Shown here piece by piece: positions 46,486 to 55,931 of a stretch of DNA of 64,000 nucleotides (position 1 is its first letter; every line of letters begins with the position of its first letter). The translations under genes were made by a program, and so were the position numbers. Location of the stretch: NCBI GenBank assembly GCA_029953615.1, contig CP124529.1, positions 1,054,001 to 1,118,000 of the forward strand, read 5' to 3'. A model generated the notes under the pieces. It ran no database searches, was not told where the DNA came from, and saw nothing but the letters and a program-made list of their open reading frames with translations. The stretch is from Pseudomonas putida (GTDB lineage Bacteria > Pseudomonadota > Gammaproteobacteria > Pseudomonadales > Pseudomonadaceae).

Positions 46486-48531
46486 ATGCTGTACACACCG
46501 CTTCGCCTCTCTCCCCTCGCCGTCGCGCTTTGGCTGGCCGCAGCACCCAGCCACGCGGTGGAACTCGAACCCCAGGTCATCACCGCCAACCCTTTGGGCA
46601 ACCGCCAGCTGGCCGCCCCCAGCACCGTGCTCGAAGGCGACAACCTGCTGCAACAGCAGCACGGCAGCCTCGGTGAAACCCTGAACAAGCAGCCCGGGGT
46701 CGCCTCCACCTGGTTCGGCCCTGGCGCCAGCCGCCCGGTAATTCGTGGCCTGGATGGCGACCGCATTCGCATCCTGCGCAATGGCGTCGGCGCCCTGGAT
46801 GCTTCATCGCTGTCCTACGACCACGCCGTGCCGCTGGACCCGGTGACCGTCGACCGAGTCGAGATCGTCCGTGGCCCGGCAGCCCTGCTCTACGGCGGTA
46901 ACGCCATCGGCGGCGTGGTCAATACCTTCGACAACCGCATCCCGGATGCCCCTATCGAGGGTATCCAGGGTGCGGGTGAACTGCGCTACGGCGGCGCCGA
47001 CACCACCCGCAGCAGTGCTGGCAAGCTGGAGGCCGGCAACGGTGCCTTCGCCTTGCACCTGGATGCCAACAGCCGCCAGTTCAACGACCTGCGCATCCCC
47101 GGTTACGCGCGCAGTTCCAAGGTACGTGATGCCGACGAGCCCGGCAGCAAGCACCGCCTGGAAAACAGCGACGGCCGCCAGGACGGTGGTGCCGTGGGTG
47201 GCGCCTACCACTGGGAACATGGCTATGCCGGCCTGTCATACAGCCGCTACGACAGCAACTATGGTTCGGTGGCCGAACCAGGTGTGCGCCTGGACATGAA
47301 GCAGGACCATTACGCCTTCGCTTCCGAGTTGCGTGACCTGGAAGGCCCGTTCACTTCGGTCAAGGTCGATGCCGGCTACACCGACTACGAGCACCGTGAA
47401 ATCGAAGAAGGCGAGGTTCACACCACCTTCAGGAACAAGGGCTATGAAGCACGCATCGAAGCACGCCACCAACCGCTCGGGCCGGTGGAAGGCGTGATCG
47501 GCGCCCAGGTCAGCCGCAACGAATTCTCCGCCTTGGGCGAGGAAGCCTTCGTCCCGCACACCGACACCGACAGCCTGGCGCTGTTCATGCTGGAGCAGTG
47601 GCAAGCCAGCGAGCGCTTGAACCTGAGCCTGGGCGCACGCCTGGAGCACACACGGGTCGACCCGGATGCCAAAGGCAACGAAAACTTCGTCGGCGCCGAC
47701 AGCGCCAGCAGTTTCAACGCCTTCAGCCTGTCCTCCGGGGCGGTGTACCAGCTCGACCCGATCTGGGCGCTGGCCGCCAACCTTGGCTACACCGAGCGCG
47801 CCCCGACCTTCTACGAGCTCTATGCCAACGGTGCCCACGTGGCCACTGGGGCCTTTGAGGTCGGCGACGCCAACCTGAACAAGGAAAAAGCCATTTCCGC
47901 CGACCTGGCGCTGCGCTTCGACAACGGCACCCACAAGGGCAGTGTCGGGGTGTTCTACAGCCACTTCCGCAACTACATCGGCCTGATCGGCACCGGCAAC
48001 CTGCGCGAGGGGCACGACCACGACCATGGCGAGGATGACCACGACCACGATCACGACCATGACGGTTTCCCGGAGTACCAGTACCAGGGCGTGCGGGCGC
48101 GATTCTATGGCATCGAGGCCCAGGACCGCTGGCAACTGGCCGAGAACCGCTATGGCAGCTTCGCCCTGGAGGTCTCTGGTGACTACACCCGGGCGAAGAA
48201 CCTCGACAGTGGCGAGCCGCTGCCGCGCATCGCCCCACTGCGCCTGAACAGCGGCCTGGTCTGGGAGCTGGACCGCTGGCAGGCGCGGGTCGATGTGCAG
48301 CACGCTGCGTCGCAGCATCGCAAACCGGCCAACGAAACCAGCACTGACGGCTATACAACACTGGGGGCCAGCGTTGGCTACCGCTTCGAAGTTGGCCAGA
48401 GCCAATGGCTGGCGTTTGTGCGCGGTGAGAACCTGACTGACCAGACCGTGCGCTATGCCAGCTCGATCCTGCGCGATATCGCGCCGGCGCCGGGGCGCAG
48501 CGTGGAAGTGGGCCTGCGTACCACCTTCTGA
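46486..48531 (+). CDS. znuD: TonB-dependent zinc receptor
   Basis: Outer-membrane receptor of 681 residues with a signal peptide ending SHA. The plug domain (RPVIRGLDGDRIRILRNGV, VEIVRGPAALLYGGNAIGGV) is followed by a beta-barrel that ends in aromatic Phe. A His/Asp-rich loop at about residues 509-526 (HDHDHGEDD and so on) is typical of ZnuD and could bind zinc outside the cell. A Zur-like box upstream supports induction by zinc starvation. The ATG is chosen for its signal peptide; AAGGAA is 12-13 bases upstream. Confidence 0.93.
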   Translation: MLYTPLRLSPLAVALWLAAAPSHAVELEPQVITANPLGNRQLAAPSTVLEGDNLLQQQHGSLGETLNKQPGVASTWFGPGASRPVIRGLDGDRIRILRNGVGALDASSLSYDHAVPLDPVTVDRVEIVRGPAALLYGGNAIGGVVNTFDNRIPDAPIEGIQGAGELRYGGADTTRSSAGKLEAGNGAFALHLDANSRQFNDLRIPGYARSSKVRDADEPGSKHRLENSDGRQDGGAVGGAYHWEHGYAGLSYSRYDSNYGSVAEPGVRLDMKQDHYAFASELRDLEGPFTSVKVDAGYTDYEHREIEEGEVHTTFRNKGYEARIEARHQPLGPVEGVIGAQVSRNEFSALGEEAFVPHTDTDSLALFMLEQWQASERLNLSLGARLEHTRVDPDAKGNENFVGADSASSFNAFSLSSGAVYQLDPIWALAANLGYTERAPTFYELYANGAHVATGAFEVGDANLNKEKAISADLALRFDNGTHKGSVGVFYSHFRNYIGLIGTGNLREGHDHDHGEDDHDHDHDHDGFPEYQYQGVRARFYGIEAQDRWQLAENRYGSFALEVSGDYTRAKNLDSGEPLPRIAPLRLNSGLVWELDRWQARVDVQHAASQHRKPANETSTDGYTTLGASVGYRFEVGQSQWLAFVRGENLTDQTVRYASSILRDIAPAPGRSVEVGLRTTF

Positions 48532-48544
48532 GCAATCCGATATC

Positions 48545-48629
48545 TGTGGGAGCGGGCGTTCCCGCGAAGAAGCCGACGCGGTGGATGGCACCGGCTTCGC
48601 CGGTGTTCGCGGGCGCGCCCGCTCCCACA
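48545..48629. repeat. Inverted pair of REP-like repeats after znuD
   Basis: TGTGGGAGCGGGCG and CGCGCCCGCTCCCACA face each other with an inner GCACCGGCTTCGCCGGTG hairpin. The rest of the roughly 300-base gap before oprB holds only a short GAAGGGC/GCCCTTC hairpin (48771-48786) and no gene. Confidence 0.7.
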
Positions 48630-48816
48630 AAGAGCACGCAAGCCCTGGACTGTTGCCATATGGGCAACAATCCACTGCGACAATTTGTCTTTTTTTCTTA
48701 CAACTTCCCCTATATCCTCCCCGCCGAAAGCTGAATCGCTTCATCGAAACCATCTTGTGCCATATCCATTGAAGGGCCCGCCCTTCGATGCGCTTGCCGT
48801 TTATTCAATAATCAAA

Positions 48817-48830
48817 AGATAGCGCTATCT
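48817..48830 (+). promoter_or_regulatory. Perfect 14-bp palindrome against the oprB start codon
   Basis: AGATAGCGCTATCT ends one base before the ATG, where a ribosome site should be. No Shine-Dalgarno is visible. It may be an operator or a hairpin that controls initiation. Confidence 0.5.
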
Positions 48831-48831
48831 C

Positions 48832-50166
48832 ATGCTCCAACTGCCCAAAACCTGTCACATCGGCCTTGCCCTCAGTGCCTTGGCGACCCACGCCGGCGCC
48901 AGCGAGATGTTCGCCAGCGACTCGCCCTGGATGCTCGGCGACTGGGGTGGCACCCGCAGCGAACTGCTGGAAAAAGGCTACGACTTCACTCTCGGCTACA
49001 CCGGCGAGATGGGCAGCAACCTGCACGGTGGCCACGACCACGACCGCACCGCGCGCTACAGCGACCAGTTCACCTTCGGCAGCCACCTGGACCTGGAGAA
49101 GATCCTTGGCTGGCACGACACCGAATTCCAGCTGACCATCACCGAGCGCCATGGCGACAACATCAGCAACGACCGCATCAACGACCCGCGCGTCGGCGGT
49201 TTCACCTCGGCCCAGGAAGTCTGGGGCCGTGGCGAAACCTGGCGGCTGACGCAGCTGTGGGTCAAGCAGAAGTACTTCGACGGCGCGCTGGACGTGAAAT
49301 TCGGCCGTTTCGGCGAGGGCGAAGACTTCAACAGCTTCCCCTGCGACTTCCAGAACCTGGCCTTCTGCGGTTCGCAGGTAGGCAACTGGGCGGGTGGCAT
49401 CTGGTACAACTGGCCGGTCAGCCAGTGGGCCCTGCGCGTGCGCTACAACCTCAATGATGCGCTCTACGCCCAGGTTGGCGTGTTCGAGCAGAACCCCTCC
49501 AACCTGGAATCGGGCAACGGCTTCAAGCTCAGCGGCAGTGGCACCCAAGGCGCGGTAATGCCGATAGAACTGGTATGGAGCCCACGGGTCAATGGTCTGA
49601 AAGGGGAATATCGCGCCGGCTACTACTACAGTAATGCCAAGGCACAGGATGTTCTCAAGGACAGCAACGGCCAGCCGGCAGCCCTCAGCGGCGCCGCCTA
49701 CCGCAGCAGTTCGAGCAAGCACGGCTTGTGGCTCGGCGCCCAGCAGCAGGTGACTTCGCTGGCGTCCGACCAGTCGCGTGGCCTGAGCCTGTTCGCCAAC
49801 GCCACGGTGCACGACAAGAAGACCAATGCCATCGACAACTATGTTCAGGCAGGACTGGTATACAAAGGGCCATTCGACGCCCGCGCCAAGGACGACATCG
49901 GTTTCGCCCTCGCCCGCGTGCACGTCAACCCTGCCTACCGCAAGAACGCGCGCCTGGCCAACCAGGCCAGCGGCATCGACGACTACGACAACCCCGGTTT
50001 CCTGCCGGTGCAGGACACCGAGTACAGCGCCGAGCTGTATTACGGCATCCACTTGGCCGACTGGCTCACGGTACGCCCCAACCTGCAGTACATCCGCCAC
50101 CCGGGCGGGGTGTCGCAGGTCGATGGCGCCCTGATCGGCGGCCTGAAGATCCAGAGCAGTTTCTAA
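48832..50166 (+). CDS. oprB: Carbohydrate-selective porin OprB family
   Basis: Outer-membrane sugar porin of 444 residues with a signal peptide (cleavage after HAGA). The OprB family start DWGGTRSELLEKGYDF, the segments KFGRFGEGEDFN and VRPNLQYIRHPGG, and a C-terminal Phe support a beta-barrel. It precedes gcd by 29 bases, so it probably brings glucose to the periplasmic dehydrogenase. A palindrome replaces the expected ribosome site. Confidence 0.92.
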   Translation: MLQLPKTCHIGLALSALATHAGASEMFASDSPWMLGDWGGTRSELLEKGYDFTLGYTGEMGSNLHGGHDHDRTARYSDQFTFGSHLDLEKILGWHDTEFQLTITERHGDNISNDRINDPRVGGFTSAQEVWGRGETWRLTQLWVKQKYFDGALDVKFGRFGEGEDFNSFPCDFQNLAFCGSQVGNWAGGIWYNWPVSQWALRVRYNLNDALYAQVGVFEQNPSNLESGNGFKLSGSGTQGAVMPIELVWSPRVNGLKGEYRAGYYYSNAKAQDVLKDSNGQPAALSGAAYRSSSSKHGLWLGAQQQVTSLASDQSRGLSLFANATVHDKKTNAIDNYVQAGLVYKGPFDARAKDDIGFALARVHVNPAYRKNARLANQASGIDDYDNPGFLPVQDTEYSAELYYGIHLADWLTVRPNLQYIRHPGGVSQVDGALIGGLKIQSSF

Positions 50167-50195
50167 CCCCTTTTTGACCTGACGGAGAACCTACG

Positions 50196-52607
50196 ATGAG
50201 CACTGAAGGTGCCAACAATGGAAGCCGCTGGCTACCGCGTCTGATCGGCGCGCTGCTGTTGCTGATGGGCCTGGCCCTGCTGGCCGGTGGCATCAAGCTG
50301 AGCCAGCTGGGCGGATCGCTGTACTACCTGATCGCCGGTATCGGCTTTGCCCTGGCGGGCATCCTGCTGCTGGCCCAGCGCCGCATCGCCTTGGGCCTTT
50401 ACGGCCTGGTTCTGCTGGGCAGCACCGTATGGGCACTGCTCGAAGTGGGCCTGGACTGGTGGCAACTGGTACCGCGCCTGGCCATCTGGTTTGCCATCGG
50501 CGTGGTCCTGCTGCTGCCCTGGGCGCGTCGCCCGCTGATCGGCCCGGCCAGCAAGGCCAACACTGCGCTGCTCAGCGTTGCAGTGGTCGCTTCGGGCGCT
50601 TGCGCCCTGGGCAGCCAGTTCACCCACCCCGGTGAGGTGTTCGGCGAACTGGGCCGCGACAGCAGCGAAATGGCCAGCGCCGCCCCGGCCATGCCCGACG
50701 GCGAGTGGCAGGCCTACGGCCGCACCGAGCACGGCGACCGCTATTCGCCGCTGCGCCAGATCACCCCGCAGAACGCCTACCGTCTTGAAGAGGCCTGGCG
50801 CATCCGCACCGGTGACCTGCCGACCGAAAACGACCCGGTGGAGCTGACCAACCAGAACACCCCGCTGAAGGTCAACGGCATGCTCTATGCCTGCACCGCG
50901 CACAGCCGCCTGCTGGCCCTGGACCCGGACACCGGCGCGGAAATCTGGCGCTACGACCCGCAGGTCAAGAGCCCGGTCGGCACCTTCAAGGGCTTTGCCC
51001 ACATGACCTGCCGTGGCGTTTCGTACTATGACGAAAACCGCTACGTCAGCCGCGACGGCCGCCCGGCACCGAAAATTACCGACGCCGGCCAGGCCGTGGC
51101 CCAGGCCTGCCCTCGCCGCCTCTACCTGCCGACTGCGGACGCCCGCCTGATCGCCATCAACGCCGACAACGGCAAGGTCTGCGAAGGCTTCGCCAACCAG
51201 GGCGTGATCGACCTTACCACCGGCATCGGCCCGTTCACCGCTGGCGGCTACTACTCCACCTCGCCAGCGGCAGTCACCCGTGACCTGGTGATCATCGGTG
51301 GCCACGTCACCGACAACGAGTCGACCAACGAGCCGTCCGGCGTGATCCGCGCCTACGACGTGCACGACGGCCACCTGGTGTGGAACTGGGACAGCAACAA
51401 CCCGGACGACACACAGCCACTGGCCCCCGGCAAGATGTACAGCCGCAACTCGGCCAACATGTGGTCGATCGCCAGCGTCGACGAAGACCTCGGCATGATC
51501 TACCTGCCACTGGGCAACCAGACCCCGGACCAGTGGGGCGCTGACCGTACCCCGGGTGCCGAGAAGTACAGTGCCGGCGTGGTCGCTTTGGACCTTGCCA
51601 CCGGCAAGGCCCGCTGGAACTACCAGTTCACCCACCACGACCTGTGGGACATGGACGTGGGTAGCCAGCCGACCCTGGTCCACCTGAAGACCGACGACGG
51701 CGTGAAGCCGGCAATCATCGTGCCGACCAAGCAAGGCAGCCTGTACGTGCTTGACCGCCGCGACGGCACGCCGATCGTGCCGATCCGCGAAATCCCCACC
51801 CCGCAAGGTGCGGTGAAAGGCGATCACACTTCGCCGACCCAGGCCCGCTCCGACCTCAACCTGCTGGGCCCTGAGCTGACCGAACAGGCCATGTGGGGCG
51901 CCACGCCGTTCGACCAGATGCTGTGCCGCATCCAGTTCCGCGAGCTGCGTTACGAAGGCCAGTACACCCCGCCGTCCGAGCAAGGCTCGCTGGTCTACCC
52001 GGGTAACGTTGGTGTGTTCAACTGGGGCAGCGTGTCGGTCGACCCGGTGCGCCAGCTGCTGTTCACCTCGCCCAACTACATGGCCTTCGTCTCGAAGATG
52101 ATCCCGCGTGAGCAGGTGGCCGAGGGCAGCAAGCGCGAAAGCGAAACCAGCGGCGTGCAGCCGAACACCGGTGCGCCGTACGCAGTGACCATGCATCCGT
52201 TCATGTCGCCACTGGGCGTTCCGTGCCAGGCCCCGGCCTGGGGGTATGTCGCCGCTATCGACCTGTTCACCAACAAGGTGGTGTGGAAGCACAAGAACGG
52301 CACCACCCGCGACAGCACCCCGGTGCCGATCGGCCTGCCGGTTGGCGTGCCGAGCATGGGTGGCTCGATCGTCACCGCCGGTGGCGTCGGCTTCCTCAGC
52401 GGCACCCTGGACCAGTACCTGCGCGCCTATGACGTGAACAACGGCAAGGAGCTGTGGAAAGCCCGCCTGCCAGCGGGTGGCCAGGCCACGCCGATGACCT
52501 ACAGCGGCAAGGATGGCAAGCAGTACGTGCTGGTGACCGCCGGCGGGCATGGCTCGCTGGGGACCAGGATGGGCGATTACATCATCGCTTACAAACTGGC
52601 TGAATAA
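50196..52607 (+). CDS. gcd: Membrane-bound PQQ-dependent glucose dehydrogenase
   Basis: Oxidises glucose to glucono-lactone in the periplasm with pyrroloquinoline quinone and feeds ubiquinone. The 803-residue product has five N-terminal membrane helices (to about residue 145) and an eight-bladed propeller from about 160: WQAYGRTEHGDRYSPLRQI, GEGFANQGVIDL-like segment CEGFANQGVIDLTTGIGPF, PLGNQTPDQWGADRT and HDLWDMDVGSQPT. The C-terminal GGQATPMTY...GGHGSLGT is typical. It forms an operon with oprB. Confidence 0.96.
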   Translation: MSTEGANNGSRWLPRLIGALLLLMGLALLAGGIKLSQLGGSLYYLIAGIGFALAGILLLAQRRIALGLYGLVLLGSTVWALLEVGLDWWQLVPRLAIWFAIGVVLLLPWARRPLIGPASKANTALLSVAVVASGACALGSQFTHPGEVFGELGRDSSEMASAAPAMPDGEWQAYGRTEHGDRYSPLRQITPQNAYRLEEAWRIRTGDLPTENDPVELTNQNTPLKVNGMLYACTAHSRLLALDPDTGAEIWRYDPQVKSPVGTFKGFAHMTCRGVSYYDENRYVSRDGRPAPKITDAGQAVAQACPRRLYLPTADARLIAINADNGKVCEGFANQGVIDLTTGIGPFTAGGYYSTSPAAVTRDLVIIGGHVTDNESTNEPSGVIRAYDVHDGHLVWNWDSNNPDDTQPLAPGKMYSRNSANMWSIASVDEDLGMIYLPLGNQTPDQWGADRTPGAEKYSAGVVALDLATGKARWNYQFTHHDLWDMDVGSQPTLVHLKTDDGVKPAIIVPTKQGSLYVLDRRDGTPIVPIREIPTPQGAVKGDHTSPTQARSDLNLLGPELTEQAMWGATPFDQMLCRIQFRELRYEGQYTPPSEQGSLVYPGNVGVFNWGSVSVDPVRQLLFTSPNYMAFVSKMIPREQVAEGSKRESETSGVQPNTGAPYAVTMHPFMSPLGVPCQAPAWGYVAAIDLFTNKVVWKHKNGTTRDSTPVPIGLPVGVPSMGGSIVTAGGVGFLSGTLDQYLRAYDVNNGKELWKARLPAGGQATPMTYSGKDGKQYVLVTAGGHGSLGTRMGDYIIAYKLAE

Positions 52608-52643
52608 AGCTGCCGAGCCCCTCCAGCGGGGCTCATTCAGCTG

Positions 52644-52749
52644 CACTGGCCTCATCGCCGGCAAGCCAGCTCCCACAGGTACTCCAGCGGCCTTGAAAGC
52701 AGTGAGTGACCTGTGGGAGCTGGCTTGCCGGCGATAGGGCCGGGACAGG
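52644..52749. repeat. Inverted pair of REP-like repeats, GCCGGCAAGCC variant
   Basis: Facing copies of GGCCTCATCGCCGGCAAGCC...AGCTCCCACAGGT lie between gcd and the lon-type gene; they are of the variant seen at 2.4-2.65 kb. Confidence 0.75.
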
Positions 52750-52841
52750 GCAGCAAACATCCCTCTCCCGCCTTCGTCTACCATTGAAACCCATCCCCCC
52801 GCGCCCCATCTAAGCACCATAGTCATTCACGCAGGTGCCCC

Positions 52842-55262
52842 ATGAGCGACCAGCAGGATTTCCCGGAACATCCCGACGAACACAGCGAAGTCGAACACAC
52901 CACTCCCCAGGCCGAAACCGGCCACGCCCTCGCCCTGCCCGGCCAGCAGCTGCCGGACAAGGTCTACGTGATCCCGATCCACAACCGTCCGTTCTTCCCC
53001 GCCCAGGTGCTGCCGGTCATCGTCAATGAAGAGCCTTGGGCAGAAACCCTCGACCTGGTAGCAAAGACGCCAGACCACACGCTGGCCCTGTTCTTCATGG
53101 ACACCCCGCCTGAAGATCACCGTCACTTCGACACCTCGGCGCTGCCGGAGTACGGAACGCTGGTGAAGGTGCACCACGCCAGCCGCGAAAACGGCAAGCT
53201 GCAGTTCGTCGCCCAGGGCCTGACCCGGGTACGCATCCGCACCTGGCTCAAGCACCACCGCCCACCGTACCTGGTAGAGGTCGAATACCCGCGCCAGCCC
53301 GCCGAGCCGACCGACGAGGTCAAGGCCTACGGCATGGCGCTGATCAACGCGATCAAGGAGCTGCTGCCACTCAACCCGCTATACAGCGAAGAGCTTAAAA
53401 ACTACCTCAACCGCTTCAGCCCCAACGACCCGTCGCCGCTCACCGACTTTGCCGCTGCCCTGACCTCGGCCACCGGCAACCAGCTGCAGGAAGTGCTCGA
53501 CTGCGTACCCATGCTCAAGCGCATGGAAAAGGTCCTGCCGATGCTGCGCAAGGAAGTCGAGGTCGCGCGCCTGCAGAACGAGATCTCGGCCGAGGTCAAC
53601 CGCCAGATCGGCGAGCACCAGCGCGAGTTCTTCCTCAAGGAGCAGCTCAAGGTCATCCAGCAGGAACTGGGCCTGACCAAAGACGACCGCAGCGCCGACC
53701 TTGAGCAGTTCGAGCAGCGTCTCGAAGGCAAGACCCTGCCGGACCAGGCGCGCAAGCGCATCGATGAGGAGATGGGCAAGCTGGCCATTCTCGAAACCGG
53801 CTCGCCCGAGTACGCCGTCACCCGCAACTACCTGGACTGGGCCACCGCCCTGCCCTGGGGCGTGTACGGCAAGGACAAGCTCGACCTCAAACACGCGCGC
53901 AAAGTCCTCGACCAGCACCATGCCGGTCTCGATGACATCAAGGAACGCATTCTCGAATTCCTCGCCGTGGGCGCCTGGAAAGGCGAGATCAGTGGCTCGA
54001 TCGTGCTGCTGGTGGGCCCGCCGGGGGTGGGCAAGACCAGCATCGGCAAGTCCATCGCCGAATCGCTCGGCCGGCCGTTCTACCGCTTCAGTGTCGGCGG
54101 CATGCGTGACGAGGCAGAGATCAAGGGCCACCGCCGTACCTATATTGGCGCCCAGCCCGGCAAGCTGGTGCAGGCCCTGAAGGACGTCGAAGTGATGAAC
54201 CCGGTGATCATGCTCGACGAGATCGACAAGATGGGCCAGAGCTACCAGGGCGATCCGGCTTCGGCGCTGCTGGAAACCCTCGACCCGGAGCAGAACGTCG
54301 ACTTCCTCGACCACTACCTCGACCTGCGTCTGGACCTGTCCAAGGTGCTGTTCGTGTGCACCGCCAATACCCTGGACTCGATCCCCGGGCCATTGCTCGA
54401 CCGCATGGAAGTGATCCGCCTGTCCGGCTACATCACCGAAGAGAAACTGGCCATCGCCAAGCGCCACCTGTGGCCCAAGCAGCTGGAAAAGGCCGGCGTG
54501 ACCAAGACCAGCCTGGCCATCAGTGACAGCGCCCTGCGCACGGTGATCGAAGGCTATGCCCGCGAAGCCGGGGTGCGCCAGCTGGAGAAACAACTGGGCA
54601 AGCTGGTGCGCAAGGCAGTGGTCAAGCTGCTGGATGCCCCCCAGGCCAAGCTGAAGATAGGCACCAAGGACCTGGAAGCCGCGCTTGGCATGCCCGTGTT
54701 CCGCAGCGAGCAGGTGCTGGCCGGCAAAGGCGTGATCACCGGCCTGGCCTGGACCAGCATGGGTGGCGCCACGCTGCCGATCGAGGCCACCCGTATCCAC
54801 ACCCTCAACCGCGGCTTCAAGCTGACCGGCAAGCTGGGTGACGTGATGAAAGAGTCGGCCGAAATCGCCTACAGCTACGTCAGTTCCAACCTCAAGCAGT
54901 TTGGTGGTGACCCTGGTTTCTTCAACGAAGCGTTCATTCATCTGCACGTGCCCGAAGGCGCCACGCCCAAGGACGGCCCGAGTGCCGGCATCACCATGGC
55001 CAGCGCCCTGCTGTCGCTGGCCCGTGACCAGGCGCCGAAGAAGGGCGTGGCCATGACTGGCGAGCTGACCCTGACCGGGCAAGTACTGCCGATTGGTGGT
55101 GTGCGCGAGAAGGTGATCGCGGCGCGGCGGCAGAAGATCTTCGAGCTGATCTTGCCGGAGCCTAACCGCGGGGACTACGAAGAACTGCCGGACTACCTGC
55201 GCGAAGGCCTGACGGTGCATTTCGCCAAGCGCTTTGCCGACGTGGCCAAAGTCCTGTTCTGA
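52842..55262 (+). CDS. ATP-dependent Lon-type protease (second Lon, AsrA-like)
   Basis: An 806-residue Lon protease with an acidic N-terminal tail, a substrate-binding N domain (VIPIHNRPFFPAQVLPVIV), a coiled region, an AAA+ domain (GPPGVGKTSIGKS from about residue 392, MLDEIDKM) and a protease domain with catalytic S714 (DGPSAG) and K757 (GVREKV). The context beside znuD and a chagasin-type inhibitor matches that of P. aeruginosa AsrA, a Lon paralogue linked to stress tolerance, rather than the clpX-lon locus. Confidence 0.92.
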   Translation: MSDQQDFPEHPDEHSEVEHTTPQAETGHALALPGQQLPDKVYVIPIHNRPFFPAQVLPVIVNEEPWAETLDLVAKTPDHTLALFFMDTPPEDHRHFDTSALPEYGTLVKVHHASRENGKLQFVAQGLTRVRIRTWLKHHRPPYLVEVEYPRQPAEPTDEVKAYGMALINAIKELLPLNPLYSEELKNYLNRFSPNDPSPLTDFAAALTSATGNQLQEVLDCVPMLKRMEKVLPMLRKEVEVARLQNEISAEVNRQIGEHQREFFLKEQLKVIQQELGLTKDDRSADLEQFEQRLEGKTLPDQARKRIDEEMGKLAILETGSPEYAVTRNYLDWATALPWGVYGKDKLDLKHARKVLDQHHAGLDDIKERILEFLAVGAWKGEISGSIVLLVGPPGVGKTSIGKSIAESLGRPFYRFSVGGMRDEAEIKGHRRTYIGAQPGKLVQALKDVEVMNPVIMLDEIDKMGQSYQGDPASALLETLDPEQNVDFLDHYLDLRLDLSKVLFVCTANTLDSIPGPLLDRMEVIRLSGYITEEKLAIAKRHLWPKQLEKAGVTKTSLAISDSALRTVIEGYAREAGVRQLEKQLGKLVRKAVVKLLDAPQAKLKIGTKDLEAALGMPVFRSEQVLAGKGVITGLAWTSMGGATLPIEATRIHTLNRGFKLTGKLGDVMKESAEIAYSYVSSNLKQFGGDPGFFNEAFIHLHVPEGATPKDGPSAGITMASALLSLARDQAPKKGVAMTGELTLTGQVLPIGGVREKVIAARRQKIFELILPEPNRGDYEELPDYLREGLTVHFAKRFADVAKVLF

Positions 55263-55265
55263 GCT

Positions 55266-55372
55266 GCTCCGACCCCTTCGCGGGCTTGCCCGCCCCCACA
55301 GGGAAATCACAGTTTTCAAATACTGTGCAATACCTGTGGGAGCGGGCAAGCCCGCGAAGAGGCCGGCACAGG
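55266..55372. repeat. Inverted pair of REP-like repeats
   Basis: Facing copies of CTTCGCGGGCTTGCCCGC and GCGGGCAAGCCCGCGAAG occur in the gap after the lon-type gene. Confidence 0.75.
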
Positions 55373-55432
55373 CAACACAAATCTCCTCGATCATCGGTTA
55401 TCCTCAGGCCATCGCCAGCCTACGGAGCCAAC

Positions 55433-55825
55433 ATGACCGCCCCTCGTCTGCTCGTTCCCCTGAGCTTCGCCTTGCTTTCTGCCTGCGCCCAACAGCCCAC
55501 GCAACCCGTCGCACTGGACGCCGAGAGCGAATGCCCAACGCGCCTGCAGGTTGGCCAGGCACTGATCCTGACCCTGCCGAGCAACCCGTCCACCGGTTAC
55601 CGCTGGCGGGTCGAAAACCCGGCCGCGAACGTGCTGCAAAGCCTCGGCCCGGAGGTGTATAGCGCCCCGGAAGAAGAAAATGTGGTCGGCAGCGCCGGTG
55701 TCTCGACCTGGCGCTACCAGGCCAGCAGCACCGGCGATGGCCAGTTGGTGCTGGTGTACCAGCAGCCCTGGGCGGCAGATGTTGCCCCGGTACAGACTTT
55801 CGATTGCCGGATCGTCGTCCGCTGA
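55433..55825 (+). CDS. icp: Chagasin-type cysteine peptidase inhibitor (I42), lipoprotein
   Basis: A 130-residue exported protein. The signal peptide ends in a lipobox (LLSAC), so it is likely a lipoprotein. The inhibitory loop motif NPSTGYRWRV matches the NPTTGY loop of chagasin-family inhibitors of papain-like peptidases. The C-terminal VYQQPWAADVAPVQTF also fits. GGAG precedes the ATG. Its target is unknown; it follows the Lon-type gene as in P. aeruginosa. Confidence 0.87.
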   Translation: MTAPRLLVPLSFALLSACAQQPTQPVALDAESECPTRLQVGQALILTLPSNPSTGYRWRVENPAANVLQSLGPEVYSAPEEENVVGSAGVSTWRYQASSTGDGQLVLVYQQPWAADVAPVQTFDCRIVVR

Positions 55826-55870
55826 CCGCAGCGGCTGCGGTATGAACGCCCTGAGCCTGAAGCGCTGACA

Positions 55871-55899
55871 TGGCAAGAATCGCGGCCTTTGGCTAAAAT
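55871..55899 (+). promoter_or_regulatory. Candidate promoter of cmoAB
   Basis: TGGCAA and TAAAAT are 17 bases apart and end about 33 bases before the cmoA start. This is a plausible housekeeping promoter. Confidence 0.45.
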
Positions 55900-55931
55900 G
55901 CGCCTCCGTTTCACCCTGTATCGAGCCCGCC

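Noticed and set aside
50232..52826. Open frame of about 864 codons on the minus strand across gcd
   Set aside because: It is a shadow of the glucose dehydrogenase gene; biased codon use of gcd keeps the opposite frame open.
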